Notes under the pieces: model-generated
What the model was told of the DNA's origin: nothing
Seen by the model: the letters and a program-made list of their open reading frames with translations, nothing else
The model's database searches: none
Source: Thermodesulfobacteriota bacterium
Lineage (GTDB): Bacteria; Desulfobacterota; DSM-4660; Desulfatiglandales; Desulfatiglandaceae
Assembly: GCA_028278625.1 (NCBI GenBank)
Contig: JANQDY010000043.1
Location: 9,766 to 73,765, forward strand
Reading direction: 5' to 3'
Length of the DNA: 64,000 nucleotides
Made by a program: the position numbers and the translations under genes
Part shown: one piece after another, positions 53,143-62,821 of the stretch
How the letters are laid out: every line of letters starts with the position of its first letter
How positions within the stretch are numbered: position 1 is the stretch's first letter

Positions 53143-54681
53143 TCAATCGGAGATAAGTGGAGATAGTGCTTTTTTGCGAAAGGCTCTGCGACGAACCTTA
53201 CGAGGAGCTTCCGGTACGTCCCACCCGCCGCCCAGGGCCTTGTAAAGCCGAACCAGATTCAAAACCACATCGGTCTGGCTAACCACCAGTTTATCCTGCT
53301 GGTCAAAGAGGGTTCGCTGGGTATCCAGGACATTGTTGAAATCCGTCAATCCGGTTTCATATTGAACCACCACCAGATTCACCGCTTCCCTGGTGGCCGC
53401 CACAGCGGCCACAAGCCAGTCCCGCCGGACCCGTTCCTTTTCATAGGCCACAATGGTGTTGCGGACTTCTTCAACGGCCTGAAGCACCGTGTTTTCGTAG
53501 GAAAGCCGGTCCTGTTCGGTCACCGCCTCCTGGTAGGCAATGCGACTGCGGGTTTTGCCGCCACTGAAAAAATTCCATTTAATGGGTGTTCTCAGTCCAT
53601 ACGCCAGGGTGGTTCCATGCCCAACATCTGATAAAGACCCGGTCTCAAAGCCAAAAAACCCATCAATGGCAAAACGGGGATACAGGTCGGCAGTGGCCAC
53701 GCCGATTCTGGCGGTCTGAGCCGCGAGACGCCGTTCCGCCATTCGAATATCCGGCCGCTGGCGCAACAGATCAGCAGGCACGCCGATACCGATGTCCATG
53801 AGGGCAACGGGAATGGGTTTCGGTTCTCGAAACATCTTCTGAATGGCGCCCGCATCCTTCACCAAAAGCACCGCCAGCCGGTTGATGGCCAGGTTTAAGC
53901 CAATTTCAAGGGCCGGAACAGCAGCTTCGGTATTGGACAGATTGCTTAAAGCCTGGGCCATATCCAGCCTCGACGCAATGCCGCTATGGTAACGTGATTT
54001 TGTCAATTCCAGCATTTTGCCCTGAATAAAGGCATTGGCTTTGGCACACGCGATACGGCGCTGGTAAGACCGAACTTCCAGATATGTCATGGCCACCTCG
54101 GCAAACAGGGTGACCATCACATCCCGATAGTCTTCAACAGAGGCCTCGTATTCCGCACCGGCAGCCTCAATCTGGCGCCGTATGCGACCAAACAAATCTG
54201 CTTCCCACATGGCATCCACCCCGAGCATGAACATGTTTTGCGCGTCAAAACCGTCCGGAGGGGCCAGTTGCCTCAGCGGGCCTTTATCACTGTGTTTAAA
54301 GCGGGAAAAAAACCCCGAGGCATTGCCGTCCGGTAATTCCTGCCCCTTGGCCACGCCCAACCGGGACCGTGAAGCGGCAATACCGGAGACCGCGATCTTC
54401 AGATCCAAATTTGATTTTCGCGCCTGATCGATAAGATCATTCAAGATGGGGTCATCAAAGATTTGCCACCAGTTTTGAAGCGCCGGCCCGGACGGTTTCA
54501 CCATATCCCGGGCCACCTTCTCGTGCCACGCATCCGGCATTTTGATGTGAGGCTTCTGATAGTTCGGCCCCACCGGCGCACAACCGACCCACAAAACGGT
54601 CATGAACACCGTGAGGCAGCAGATACGATTCAGGAAACTGTAATGGGAGAACTGAGGATACTGGCAAGAAAGTCGGCACAT
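53143..54681 (-). CDS. NodT-type outer-membrane factor (efflux channel lipoprotein)
   Basis: About 512 residues from ATG 54681 (TTG 54726 also open). Lipobox VGC after the hydrophobic segment, then the OMF signature GCAPVGPNYQKP. Two OEP repeats: WWQIFDDPILNDLI...IAASRSRLGVAKG and the second half ending ALGGGW. Works with a membrane fusion protein to export solutes. Partners 54807-56288 lie next upstream. Good family length. Confidence 0.93.
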   Translation of the reverse strand: MCRLSCQYPQFSHYSFLNRICCLTVFMTVLWVGCAPVGPNYQKPHIKMPDAWHEKVARDMVKPSGPALQNWWQIFDDPILNDLIDQARKSNLDLKIAVSGIAASRSRLGVAKGQELPDGNASGFFSRFKHSDKGPLRQLAPPDGFDAQNMFMLGVDAMWEADLFGRIRRQIEAAGAEYEASVEDYRDVMVTLFAEVAMTYLEVRSYQRRIACAKANAFIQGKMLELTKSRYHSGIASRLDMAQALSNLSNTEAAVPALEIGLNLAINRLAVLLVKDAGAIQKMFREPKPIPVALMDIGIGVPADLLRQRPDIRMAERRLAAQTARIGVATADLYPRFAIDGFFGFETGSLSDVGHGTTLAYGLRTPIKWNFFSGGKTRSRIAYQEAVTEQDRLSYENTVLQAVEEVRNTIVAYEKERVRRDWLVAAVAATREAVNLVVVQYETGLTDFNNVLDTQRTLFDQQDKLVVSQTDVVLNLVRLYKALGGGWDVPEAPRKVRRRAFRKKALSPLISD

Positions 54682-54737
54682 ATCATTCTGGTTAGCGTCC
54701 TGTTTGCTTAACCTCTCATGAAACAAACGGTTTTTGC

Positions 54738-54788
54738 TGCTCTAAAAACCTGTACGGGCGAAAAATTTTCGCCCCTCTCTAAAAACCA
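54738..54788. repeat. REP-like palindrome flanked by direct repeats
   Basis: gggcgaaaa-a-ttttcgccc (54756-54774) is a perfect 9-bp stem around one base. It is flanked by ctctaaaaacc at about 54740-54750 and ctctaaaaacc at 54777-54787. Looks like a small mobile repeat with target duplication rather than a terminator; a T run is absent. Confidence 0.55.
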
Positions 54789-54806
54789 AAACCGCGGCTT
54801 GCCGCA

Positions 54807-55937
54807 TCAGAACGGATTGAACAAAAAATTGAGGAAACTTTCCGAGCGAATTTCAATTTGACGCAGCAACACCAGAAAATCGGGGGCTTTCTTGGTGAAA
54901 ATAGCCACCAATCCGCTGGCACCAAAGCGGATGGGGTAATCCGGATGATTCTTCGTTAGTTTCAGGCGCACCGCATACGCATCATCACCTTTAAGGCTTT
55001 CTTCTTCAGGAATCCGACCACTGGGAACACCCTGAGCATTTCCATTGGCCCAGACAATACTCACCACTTCAGCCTTAAACACTTCTCCCGGATACATTTT
55101 GAAAGCGATTTCCGCATGATCCCCCGGCTGTACATGCTGAATGCCCCGCTGGTTCATTTTGGCCACAATCCATTGCTCCTGGCTGTTGACAAAGGTCATC
55201 ACCGGCGTTTTCAGCCGAATAAACGCTCCTGGATAAAGCTGCAGATTACACACATATCCGTCAGAAGGCGCGCGAATAATGGTATTATTCAAGTGATACC
55301 GGGCCGTCCTCAATTTGGCCATGGCTTCGGCAACTTCCGTATGCTCTGAACCCACCTTCGATTCAAAGGCGAGCTGCGCCTCCCGCACTCTGGCCTGATC
55401 GGCCCGAAGTTTCGCTTTAAGGGCAGCCACCCGCTGTTCGATTTCCTCAAGATGGATTTTGGAGACCGCATCTTTCTCCGCGGCCTTTAAAATCATCTCG
55501 TATTTGGCCCGGGCACCCTTCAAATTGGCCTTGGTTTGGGCCTCATTCGCCCGTGCGGTCATGATTTCCTGTCCCATTTTCTGAACATCGGTTCCCGCTG
55601 CCGCTAGAACCGCCTCATGACCTTCCACTCGATCCTGCCACGTTTGGGGTTCCATTTGAAACAATGGATCCCCTTTTTTCACCGGCTTATTGGCCGATAT
55701 AAAAACGTCTTTGACCTTTCCGCCATACTCCGGGGCCATCTGAACCACATAGGACTGAACAAAGGCCTCCTTGCTGTAGGGGGTAAATTGACCCAGCATC
55801 AGAATCTCCGTTAAGACGGCAGCCACCCACAGCCCAATGGTGAAGAATTTCCAAAACAAATTGTAGTTGAGCAACTTGTAATCAAAAAAGATGAGGCGAA
55901 TCAGAAAAAAATAGGCGATGGTGATCAGCAGTTCCAT
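54807..55937 (-). CDS. yiaV: HlyD-family membrane fusion protein, YiaV-like
   Basis: 376 residues. One N-terminal transmembrane helix, biotinyl-lipoyl halves (FISANKPVKKGDPLFQME; TIIRAPSDGYVCNLQLYPGAF), a ~100-residue coiled-coil hairpin (QTKANLKGARAKYEMI) and a beta-barrel C-terminus. Paired with a DUF3302 protein as in E. coli yiaVW. Bridges inner and outer membrane for export with the OMF. No ABC or RND pump is present here. Confidence 0.9.
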   Translation of the reverse strand: MELLITIAYFFLIRLIFFDYKLLNYNLFWKFFTIGLWVAAVLTEILMLGQFTPYSKEAFVQSYVVQMAPEYGGKVKDVFISANKPVKKGDPLFQMEPQTWQDRVEGHEAVLAAAGTDVQKMGQEIMTARANEAQTKANLKGARAKYEMILKAAEKDAVSKIHLEEIEQRVAALKAKLRADQARVREAQLAFESKVGSEHTEVAEAMAKLRTARYHLNNTIIRAPSDGYVCNLQLYPGAFIRLKTPVMTFVNSQEQWIVAKMNQRGIQHVQPGDHAEIAFKMYPGEVFKAEVVSIVWANGNAQGVPSGRIPEEESLKGDDAYAVRLKLTKNHPDYPIRFGASGLVAIFTKKAPDFLVLLRQIEIRSESFLNFLFNPF

Positions 55938-55943
55938 GGGCGT

Positions 55944-56288
55944 CTAGGGGGATTCGTCATCCTTTTCTTCAGGATTTTGAAGAGGCCTATCGCTTGGTTC
56001 CACTAATTTTTCGATGGGTTTCGGCGATTCTTCCGGGGACGATTTCTCATCCTCCTGGCGGTACAGAACGCCCAGGACCGCTCCGGAATAAGCCCACACC
56101 AGGGCAAACATCCAAAGGGGAAACAAGATCAGCCCAAGAAGAGATGTTACTTCAATGGCTTTTTCCTGGGGATGGTTTCGCTTCTTGGCGATCTTTCCCG
56201 GATAAGTATGGACCTTGATAATTCCTAAAATAATGGTAATCACGGAAAAGAAGATCAGAGACAAGGAGATATAGTCCAGTTTCGTCAT
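55944..56288 (-). CDS. yiaW: DUF3302 inner-membrane protein, YiaW-like
   Basis: 114 residues: two transmembrane helices (YISLSLIFFSVITIILGII; LLGLILFPLWMFALVWAY) and an acidic tail (ESPKPIEKLVEP). YiaW/DUF3302 and a YiaV-type fusion protein form a conserved pair. The six-base gap to yiaV shows operon structure. Confidence 0.88.
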   Translation of the reverse strand: MTKLDYISLSLIFFSVITIILGIIKVHTYPGKIAKKRNHPQEKAIEVTSLLGLILFPLWMFALVWAYSGAVLGVLYRQEDEKSSPEESPKPIEKLVEPSDRPLQNPEEKDDESP

Positions 56289-56478
56289 AATTTCTCAAAC
56301 ATAGGCACACTTGGTAAAAATCGATATTGATGTTTAAAGTTTATGCCAACATTTGAAATAAAGCAATACCGTTTTGCCGAAAGGCTTGCCATAGGCTAAA
56401 CAAAAAGCAAGATATTCCTTGACATGGGGGACGCGCAATCGTAGCAGATGGTTTCCGACGACATCAGTGACAGGAAGA

Positions 56479-57645
56479 ATGACTGCTCTCAATACCAGGA
56501 TTTTTGCAACCCTTTTCGTTGCCATCTTCGTAACCGCCATGGGGGCCGGATTCGTGGCGCCGCTGCTCCCCAACTATGCCCACGAACTGGGGGCGGGGGG
56601 TCTTGAGATCGGTTTGATCTTCGGCGCATTTTCCATTACCCGGAGCCTATTTGTTCCCTACTTTGGAAGGCTTTCCGACCGCAAGGGAAGAAAGCCGCTC
56701 ATCACCACCGGCCTGCTTATCTATTTTCTGGTCTCCCTTTTTTACGCCGTTTCCGAAAATGTCACCGCATTGATCCTGCTTCGCTTGGGCCAGGGATTTG
56801 CCTCAGCCATGGTGCTCCCGGTGGCCCAAGCCTATGTGGGGGAAATGATTCCCATTGCCCAGGAGGGCCGGCTGATGGGCCTGTTCAACATCTCTCTTTT
56901 GGGCGGACTCACCGCGGGGCCCGTGTTGGGCGGGCTCATCAAGGACTGGATTCATATCCAGGCTTCCTTCATGGGGATGGGCATTCTGACGCTTTTCGGA
57001 TTCCTTCTTTGTCTTTTCACGTTGCCCCCGGAGCCTCAGCCGTCCGGAACCGTTCGCCGCGGAGAAGAAAAACCACATGATTACAAGATGTTGATTAGAA
57101 TCCCCACGGTCTTTTCCGTTTTTATTTTTCGCACCTGCTTTACAACCTGCATCGGGATTACCTGGGCTTTTTTGCCGCTCTTGGCCGGTAGCCGGATCGG
57201 GCTTTCCAGCTCCGCCATCGGGCTGGTGGTCATGGTCAATGTGTTGGTCACCGGTTTGCTCCAGGCCCCCATGGGATACGCCGCGGACCGTTTCAGCAAG
57301 AAGTCATTGACCCTCCTTGGCGGATTTCTGGCATTGTTGGCCATGCTCTCTTTGGATTACGCCAATCTCTTTTGGCAGTTGATATTCATTAACAGCGTGC
57401 TGGGCCTGGCAGGGGGCATTTCCCTTCCCGCCATCATGGCCATGGGGGTCATCCAAGGCCGGCGATCAAATGCCATGGGATCCATTATGGGCCTACTGGC
57501 CCTGGGACACAGTGTCGGAATGCTCGCGGGCCCCCTCTTGGGAGGACTACTCCTTGACATTTTCAGTTTCAGGGTCATATTCTTCGCTGGAGCTGTTGTC
57601 ATGGCAATGGGTTCAATCACATTCTGGAGGTACCATCGGGAATGA
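56479..57645 (+). CDS. MFS transporter (drug-exporter type)
   Basis: 388 residues from ATG 56479 (ATG 56419 also open). 12 predicted helices; motif A GRLSDRKGRKPLI between TM2 and 3 is intact, as is GPVLGGL in TM5, characteristic of drug/H+ antiporters. Divergent from yiaW. Its stop overlaps the next small gene. Confidence 0.9.
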   Translation: MTALNTRIFATLFVAIFVTAMGAGFVAPLLPNYAHELGAGGLEIGLIFGAFSITRSLFVPYFGRLSDRKGRKPLITTGLLIYFLVSLFYAVSENVTALILLRLGQGFASAMVLPVAQAYVGEMIPIAQEGRLMGLFNISLLGGLTAGPVLGGLIKDWIHIQASFMGMGILTLFGFLLCLFTLPPEPQPSGTVRRGEEKPHDYKMLIRIPTVFSVFIFRTCFTTCIGITWAFLPLLAGSRIGLSSSAIGLVVMVNVLVTGLLQAPMGYAADRFSKKSLTLLGGFLALLAMLSLDYANLFWQLIFINSVLGLAGGISLPAIMAMGVIQGRRSNAMGSIMGLLALGHSVGMLAGPLLGGLLLDIFSFRVIFFAGAVVMAMGSITFWRYHRE

Positions 57646-57860
57646 AAGTATCATCGGGCTGTTTTGAGGTAGACATGTTCCCACCGGAAATTGACGATCT
57701 GGATCATCCCTACGTCAGTCAATTCAAGGACATGCTGGAATCGGTGGCGGAGCAGTACCAATGTCGGCTGATTTCCTTTGAGATCCATAAAGGGACCGTG
57801 CTGTTTTCTTTTGACAGCGATGAACTCAACAACGACATTTTGGATTTGCTGAAAGAATGA
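57642..57860 (+). CDS. Small protein, unknown function
   Basis: 72 residues; starts in an ATGA overlap with the MFS gene and its stop overlaps trmJ in the same way, so it is embedded in an operon. Sequence (LDHPYVSQFKDMLESVAEQY, FEIHKGTVLFSFDSDELNND) suggests a small alpha/beta fold. Not recognised. Confidence 0.7.
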   Translation: MKVSSGCFEVDMFPPEIDDLDHPYVSQFKDMLESVAEQYQCRLISFEIHKGTVLFSFDSDELNNDILDLLKE

Positions 57861-58621
57861 CGGACAGAATCGCACTTGAGAATGTGTCCATCGTACTGGT
57901 CCAGCCGCAGATTCCCGAGAATATCGGCGCCGTGGCGAGGGCCATGCACAATATGGGCCTTGAGCGGCTGGTGCTGGTGGACCCCAAGAATTGCGACACG
58001 GACCGTATGAACAAAACGGCGACCGGGAGTTCCAATGTTGTCTTGAACCGCATGGCCCTTTACAAAGATCTGAGGGAAGCCCTTGCACCGTATCAGTATC
58101 TGGTGGGTACCACGGCCCGTATCGGCACTTTAAGGCCCGCACTCACCCGTCCCAGGTCTCTGGCGGAAAGATTGATCCCCATCTCCCAGAAAAACCTCGT
58201 CGCCATCCTATTCGGTCCTGAAGACCGGGGACTCAGCAACGACCAGCTTCGCTTCTGCCATACCATAGCCACGGTTCCCACGGCATCTTTTTCGTCTCTC
58301 AATCTTGCCCAGGCGGTGGTCATCTTCTGCTATGAGCTGTTTCTGGCCACAAACCAGGCCCGGCAGGAGACGCCCGTCCCCCGGTTGGCCAACAGCTTCG
58401 AACTGGAAGGCATGTTCGATCATCTGAGAACCATGCTTTCCAAAATCGGTTTTTTGGATCCGCAGAATCCGGAACACTGGCTGTTGAATATCCGCCGCTT
58501 TCTTTCAAGAGTGCCCCTGCGTGCCAGGGAAGTCCGTATCATCAGGGGGATCTGCCGGCAGATGGACTGGTATGCGTCTCAACTGGACAGGTCCAAAAAA
58601 GATGGGGATTCAGAGGGTTGA
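57857..58621 (+). CDS. trmJ: tRNA Cm32/Um32 methyltransferase TrmJ
   Basis: 254 residues, SPOUT-class. QPQIPENIGAVARAMHNMG near the start, ILFGPEDRGLSNDQL and the knot SFSSLNLAQAVVIFCYEL. Methylates the 2'-O of nucleotide 32 in tRNA anticodon loops. Coupled to the small gene and the MFS gene upstream. Length is normal. Confidence 0.95.
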   Translation: MTDRIALENVSIVLVQPQIPENIGAVARAMHNMGLERLVLVDPKNCDTDRMNKTATGSSNVVLNRMALYKDLREALAPYQYLVGTTARIGTLRPALTRPRSLAERLIPISQKNLVAILFGPEDRGLSNDQLRFCHTIATVPTASFSSLNLAQAVVIFCYELFLATNQARQETPVPRLANSFELEGMFDHLRTMLSKIGFLDPQNPEHWLLNIRRFLSRVPLRAREVRIIRGICRQMDWYASQLDRSKKDGDSEG

Positions 58622-58635
58622 AAAGGGACGCCGCC

Positions 58636-59124
58636 TCATGCCAGAAGCCCGGCCCAATCAATGGTCTTAAAGGTACGGTGCAGGAAATGGTCGTCTTGCA
58701 CCTTGTGAAAGCTCAAGCGTTGAAAGTACTTGCCGGCAGCTGTTTCCACCTCATCCAAGGGAATGACCGCGTCTTCAGTGCCGTGGTACAGGTGCACGGG
58801 GATGTGAATCTTCCGGACCTTTGAGGGCGCCATATGAATCATGTGAATGGCCGGTGCCAGGAGTACCAGACATTTCACCCTTTCCTCATTTTTCATTGCA
58901 AATAGGGTGCCCATTAGACCGCCGAAACTGCTTCCCACGATCCGAATGTCCGATTTATCGCGGAGAGATTCCTCCAGCGCCGAAAGCCGTTCCGGAAGGG
59001 TCCCCACAAATGTGGGAATAATCATTTCCGGAAACCTTTCGCGGAAAAAGACGGCCTTTGTTCCCCTGTTGCTGCTCTCGAGGCCGTGAATAAAAATCCT
59101 GCAGCCGTCATCGCTCATCCGCAT
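58636..59124 (-). CDS. Small alpha/beta hydrolase
   Basis: 162 residues. FIHGLESSNRG (oxyanion loop), nucleophile elbow VGSSFGGLMG, and acid/His in YHGTEDAVIP and FHKVQDDHFL. A short serine hydrolase of the YqiA/UPF0227-like type, esterase or thioesterase. Overlaps the FKBP gene by 10 bases. Confidence 0.85.
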   Translation of the reverse strand: MRMSDDGCRIFIHGLESSNRGTKAVFFRERFPEMIIPTFVGTLPERLSALEESLRDKSDIRIVGSSFGGLMGTLFAMKNEERVKCLVLLAPAIHMIHMAPSKVRKIHIPVHLYHGTEDAVIPLDEVETAAGKYFQRLSFHKVQDDHFLHRTFKTIDWAGLLA

Positions 59125-59603
59125 CCGATCTCCTTTTTTCGCTGTTCATCCCGCGCCGTTGATATCTCTTCATCGGACGGTTTCCTGATCCCCAAAACCT
59201 CCCCTTCCATAAGCGCGGAAATCCCGGCCGTGGGTTTATTGAAATCGACCAAAACCGTATCGTCCCTTATTTCAAGTATTTTGAATTCTATCAGGGAACC
59301 CATTTTTATCTGCCGATAATACCGCCCTTTGCGAACCCTTTGTTTGATCAGACCTTCCTTCGGAATCTCCCGAACAAGCTGGGGGTCCCAGATACCGTAA
59401 AGCTCCTCAGGAGGCACCAGGATACTGAAACGATAACCGGCTTCGGCCCCCTGCAATACCTTTTCAAGACTGGGCACCTGGTGCTCAACGCCGAATATGA
59501 ATTCAAATTGGCTCTCCTGTGGGTTCCGTTCTTCCCCCTCCGGTAATTGGGCCACTATCTTCAATCGCAAAGTGACGGCGCTTTGGTCTTCGATTCTATC
59601 CAC
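59115..59603 (-). CDS. SlyD-like FKBP peptidyl-prolyl isomerase
   Basis: 162 residues; GTG start at 59603. FKBP-like halves are interrupted by an insert-in-flap region as in SlyD: FEFIFGVEHQVPSLEKVLQG, then VLVDFNKPTAGISALM. The Met/His-rich metal tail of SlyD is missing. Overlaps the hydrolase gene; follows greA by about 10 bases in the same direction. Confidence 0.85.
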   Translation of the reverse strand: MDRIEDQSAVTLRLKIVAQLPEGEERNPQESQFEFIFGVEHQVPSLEKVLQGAEAGYRFSILVPPEELYGIWDPQLVREIPKEGLIKQRVRKGRYYRQIKMGSLIEFKILEIRDDTVLVDFNKPTAGISALMEGEVLGIRKPSDEEISTARDEQRKKEIGCG

Positions 59604-59612
59604 ATCCTCACC

Positions 59613-60080
59613 TCAATTGATTTCCAGTACTTCAAACTCCTGGATTCCTTTGGGTGTCCTGATTTTGACCTCATCACCGAGTTCTCTTCCGATGAGACCA
59701 CGACCCAAAGGGCTTTTGATGGATATCCTGCCGTTTTCGGGATCCGACTCATAGGGACCCACAAGTTGGTACGTGATTTCCTTATCATTTTGAACATCGT
59801 ACAGCAGAATCGTACGGCCGAAAACCACCCGGTCCATGGGGCCATCATCTATATCGATCACTTCCGCCTGGCCGATGGCGGTTTTCAGTTCGTTGATTTT
59901 TGCGGCAATGAGTCCCTGCTTTTCCTTGGCCGCATGATACTCGGCGTTCTCGCTGAGATCCCCGTGGGCTCGCGCCTCTGCGATTGCCTTGATATTATTT
60001 GGTTTTTCAGTCTTTTCAAGATAGACCAGTTCTGCTTTCAATTTTTCAAGCCCATCTTTGGTAATTGGCATTTTTTCCAT
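59613..60080 (-). CDS. greA: Transcription elongation factor GreA
   Basis: 155 residues from ATG 60080 (GGAGA upstream; 60113 would add 11 residues). N-terminal coiled coil (KDGLEKLKAELVYLEK, ARAHGDLSENAEYHAAKEKQ with the tip acidic residues DLSENAEY) and FKBP-like C-terminus. Rescues backtracked RNA polymerase. Canonical length. Confidence 0.97.
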   Translation of the reverse strand: MEKMPITKDGLEKLKAELVYLEKTEKPNNIKAIAEARAHGDLSENAEYHAAKEKQGLIAAKINELKTAIGQAEVIDIDDGPMDRVVFGRTILLYDVQNDKEITYQLVGPYESDPENGRISIKSPLGRGLIGRELGDEVKIRTPKGIQEFEVLEIN

Positions 60081-60140
60081 ATTTGTTGGTTCTCCATCAA
60101 AATCTTTTATCAAAATCCCTTCTATACAAGAAGTGTTCCT

Positions 60141-62510
60141 TTACCCGTTCAGACCCAGCAAGACGCCCCCCTGCCGGACCAGAAGCGAAACGCCATAGGC
60201 TACCACCAGATTGAAAATAATAGAGAAAACGGCCCATTTCCAGGAACTTTCCTTGCGGATACTGGCCACGGTTGCCACGCAGGGAACGTACAGCATAATA
60301 AAAACAATCAAAACAAATCCCTGTAGCGGATTCCAGGCCGGATCCTTTTTCAGTCTTTCCGAGAGGGACGCCACCTCATCCCCGCCACTCAGTGAGTAGG
60401 CGGTTCCGAGTGTGGAAATGATCACTTCCTTGGCGGCAAACCCCCCCACCAGAGCAATATTGGTGCGGTATTCAAAGCCCAAAGGCTCGGTAATGACCGC
60501 CAGTTTTGTCCCCATCCAACCGGCGATGGTCCTCTTGAGGGCCGTCTGTTGCTGCAGGCCGTCAATATGGGCGATCTTTCGCCTGTAATCGAGATAATGG
60601 CCGGCCGACTCCAGATACGTTTTGGATATCTCGGCTGATGCGGCTGTTTTGTCCTCTTGATCCAGCCGGGCAGCGGCCCGGGCCAACGCCAAAAGGCCTT
60701 CATCCTGTGTGGGGGTTCCCGTCACGGTGTCTCCCGGATGCATGGGATCATAAAGCCGGTTTAAGGCCTCTAGGGCCGCCCTATCCTCAATCAATCCCCC
60801 GGCCGGTTGCTGATTCAAAAGAATGGCGGCGGCTTTTTCCCGGGCCTGGTCAAACACTTGAATCTGTTCTTCAGGAAGTCTCGGGAAGGTCATCATGGCC
60901 CAGAGAATAACGGAAAAAGCAAGAATCACCGTGCCGGCCTTCTTGATATATTGCCACGTCCTTTCCCAGGTATGAATCACCAGCCCGCGAAGCGTGGGGG
61001 CGCGGTATGGCGGCAATTCCATCACAAAAGGCGTCGTGGGTCCCTTTAGGACCGTGGCTCTCAGGAATTTGGCGGCAAACAGCGCAAAGCCCCATGAGAT
61101 GAGTGTCAGGAGAAACAGCATTCGGGCTTTGTCCTTTGTAAAGAAGGCGCCGATCAGCATGGCGTAAACCGGCAGCTTCGCCCCGCAGTTCATGAATGGC
61201 ACCACCAGAAGCGTTGCGATCCTCTCTTTGGGGTCTTTGAGAATCCTTGTGGCCATAACGCCTGGCACGGCACAACCGCCGGATATGCCGCCGCTCACCA
61301 CCAGCGCCATGACGGAGTTTCCGTGAAGCCCGAACCATCTGAGTACCCGGTCCAGCATATAAGCAACCCGGGCCATATACCCGGAATCCTCCATGATGGC
61401 AATGGCAAAAAACATAAACATGATGAGGGGCACAAACCCCAGTACACCACCGACGCCGTCGATGATGCCCGATATGAGCAAGGATTGAAGTATCCCTTCA
61501 GGCACCAAAGCCGTGACCAGATTTTTGAGGGCATCAAAAAATATCTCAAACCACAGAAGCGGCATTTCACTGGCCCAAAATGTGAAAGTGTAGATGGCAT
61601 AAAGAATAAATCCCATGATGATGGGGCCCAGTATTCTGTTGGTGAGGATCCTGTCCGCCCTGTCTGAAACATTGAGACGCATCTCAATCTTTCGTTTGAC
61701 GACTTTTTTGGTGATACCCGCAATATAGCCGTACCGATGATCGGCAATGATGGCTTCCGGCTCTTCCTCAAGGGTGCTCATGGTGTGTCTTGAAATCTCA
61801 TGACAGATGTCGGTGATACGATGCCCCAATTCAGGATCCCTGTTAAGGAGTCCCGTCATCTGACTATCCCCCTCCAGGCACTTGAGCGCACGCCATCTGG
61901 CAGGATACTTCTTATCGAAAATATTGGATTTTTCAATGATGGACGAAATGCGATCAAGCCCGGAATCAATATCAATCCCATAACTCATGGGCGCATTTAT
62001 CCATTCGGAGTTACGGGAAGCTTCTTCCACCACTTTGTCCAGAAGTTCCGTGATCCCTTTGCCGGATCGAGCAACCATGGGAACCACCGGCACCCCAAAC
62101 TGGGCCGACAACTCATGGTGGTCAACTCTGATGCCCCGGCTCTCCGCAACATCCACCATGTTAAGGGCAATTATCAGGGGAACACCCAGTTCCTTGAACT
62201 GCACTGCCAGGTACAGGTGCCGGTCCAGGTTGGACGCATCCACAATATCCACAACGAGTCTCGGCCTTTCGTTGATCACGAAATCCCTGGCCACAATCTC
62301 TTCCATGGAATAGGCCGTCAGTGAATAGGTCCCCGGCAAATCCACCACCTCAATTTCCTGACCATTATGATGGATGACCCCGTATTTTTTTTCAACGGTC
62401 ACCCCGGGATAATTGGCAATATGCTGCCTGGCACCGGTTATGGCGTTGAATACGGTGGTTTTTCCGGCGTTGGGATTTCCGGAAAGTGCAATGAGAATCT
62501 TCTGCTTCAT
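60141..62510 (-). CDS. feoB: Ferrous iron transporter FeoB
   Basis: 789 residues. GTPase domain: G1 GNPNAGKTTVF, G3 DLPGTYSL, G4 NMVD. Two gate motifs in the membrane part (CAVPGVMATRIL, NCGAKLPVYAML) and about eight to ten helices. A loop near 560-660 adds a long hydrophilic insert (AAARLDQEDKTAASAEISKTY). Takes up Fe2+. The gene follows feoA by 12 bases. Confidence 0.97.
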   Translation of the reverse strand: MKQKILIALSGNPNAGKTTVFNAITGARQHIANYPGVTVEKKYGVIHHNGQEIEVVDLPGTYSLTAYSMEEIVARDFVINERPRLVVDIVDASNLDRHLYLAVQFKELGVPLIIALNMVDVAESRGIRVDHHELSAQFGVPVVPMVARSGKGITELLDKVVEEASRNSEWINAPMSYGIDIDSGLDRISSIIEKSNIFDKKYPARWRALKCLEGDSQMTGLLNRDPELGHRITDICHEISRHTMSTLEEEPEAIIADHRYGYIAGITKKVVKRKIEMRLNVSDRADRILTNRILGPIIMGFILYAIYTFTFWASEMPLLWFEIFFDALKNLVTALVPEGILQSLLISGIIDGVGGVLGFVPLIMFMFFAIAIMEDSGYMARVAYMLDRVLRWFGLHGNSVMALVVSGGISGGCAVPGVMATRILKDPKERIATLLVVPFMNCGAKLPVYAMLIGAFFTKDKARMLFLLTLISWGFALFAAKFLRATVLKGPTTPFVMELPPYRAPTLRGLVIHTWERTWQYIKKAGTVILAFSVILWAMMTFPRLPEEQIQVFDQAREKAAAILLNQQPAGGLIEDRAALEALNRLYDPMHPGDTVTGTPTQDEGLLALARAAARLDQEDKTAASAEISKTYLESAGHYLDYRRKIAHIDGLQQQTALKRTIAGWMGTKLAVITEPLGFEYRTNIALVGGFAAKEVIISTLGTAYSLSGGDEVASLSERLKKDPAWNPLQGFVLIVFIMLYVPCVATVASIRKESSWKWAVFSIIFNLVVAYGVSLLVRQGGVLLGLNG

Positions 62511-62522
62511 GGGCGCAAGGTC

Positions 62523-62774
62523 TCAGGCGGACGGGCCTTCTTCCACTTCCACAAAAATGCTGCTGGCTTCATTATTCCTGAGTGTCAGGACATAGTCTCT
62601 GATCTTTACCGCCACCGGATCTTTCAGGGGTGCACGCCCTCGAATTTGAATCGGCGTGTTGGGAACCAGGCCCATTTCTCTGATCCGTCGACCCATATCA
62701 CCGGTTGCGGAAACCCGCTTGATGATGCCCTTCTGGTCGTCCAGCATTTCTCTCATTTTGATGATCTTCTTCAT
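62523..62774 (-). CDS. feoA: Ferrous iron transport protein FeoA
   Basis: 83 residues, SH3-like: IIKRVSATGDMGRRIREMGLVPNT and VAVKIRDYVLTLRNNEASSI. Activates FeoB. Start ATG 62774. No Fur box identified in the ~45 bases between this gene and the phosphatase. Confidence 0.95.
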   Translation of the reverse strand: MKKIIKMREMLDDQKGIIKRVSATGDMGRRIREMGLVPNTPIQIRGRAPLKDPVAVKIRDYVLTLRNNEASSIFVEVEEGPSA

Positions 62775-62821
62775 AGGCCGTCCAATAGCTGGAATTTGAT
62801 GTATTCAGTTGAAGCGGTATT

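Noticed and set aside
54756..54774. Intrinsic terminator for the YiaVW genes
   Set aside because: No T run on either side; flanking direct repeats fit a small mobile repeat better.
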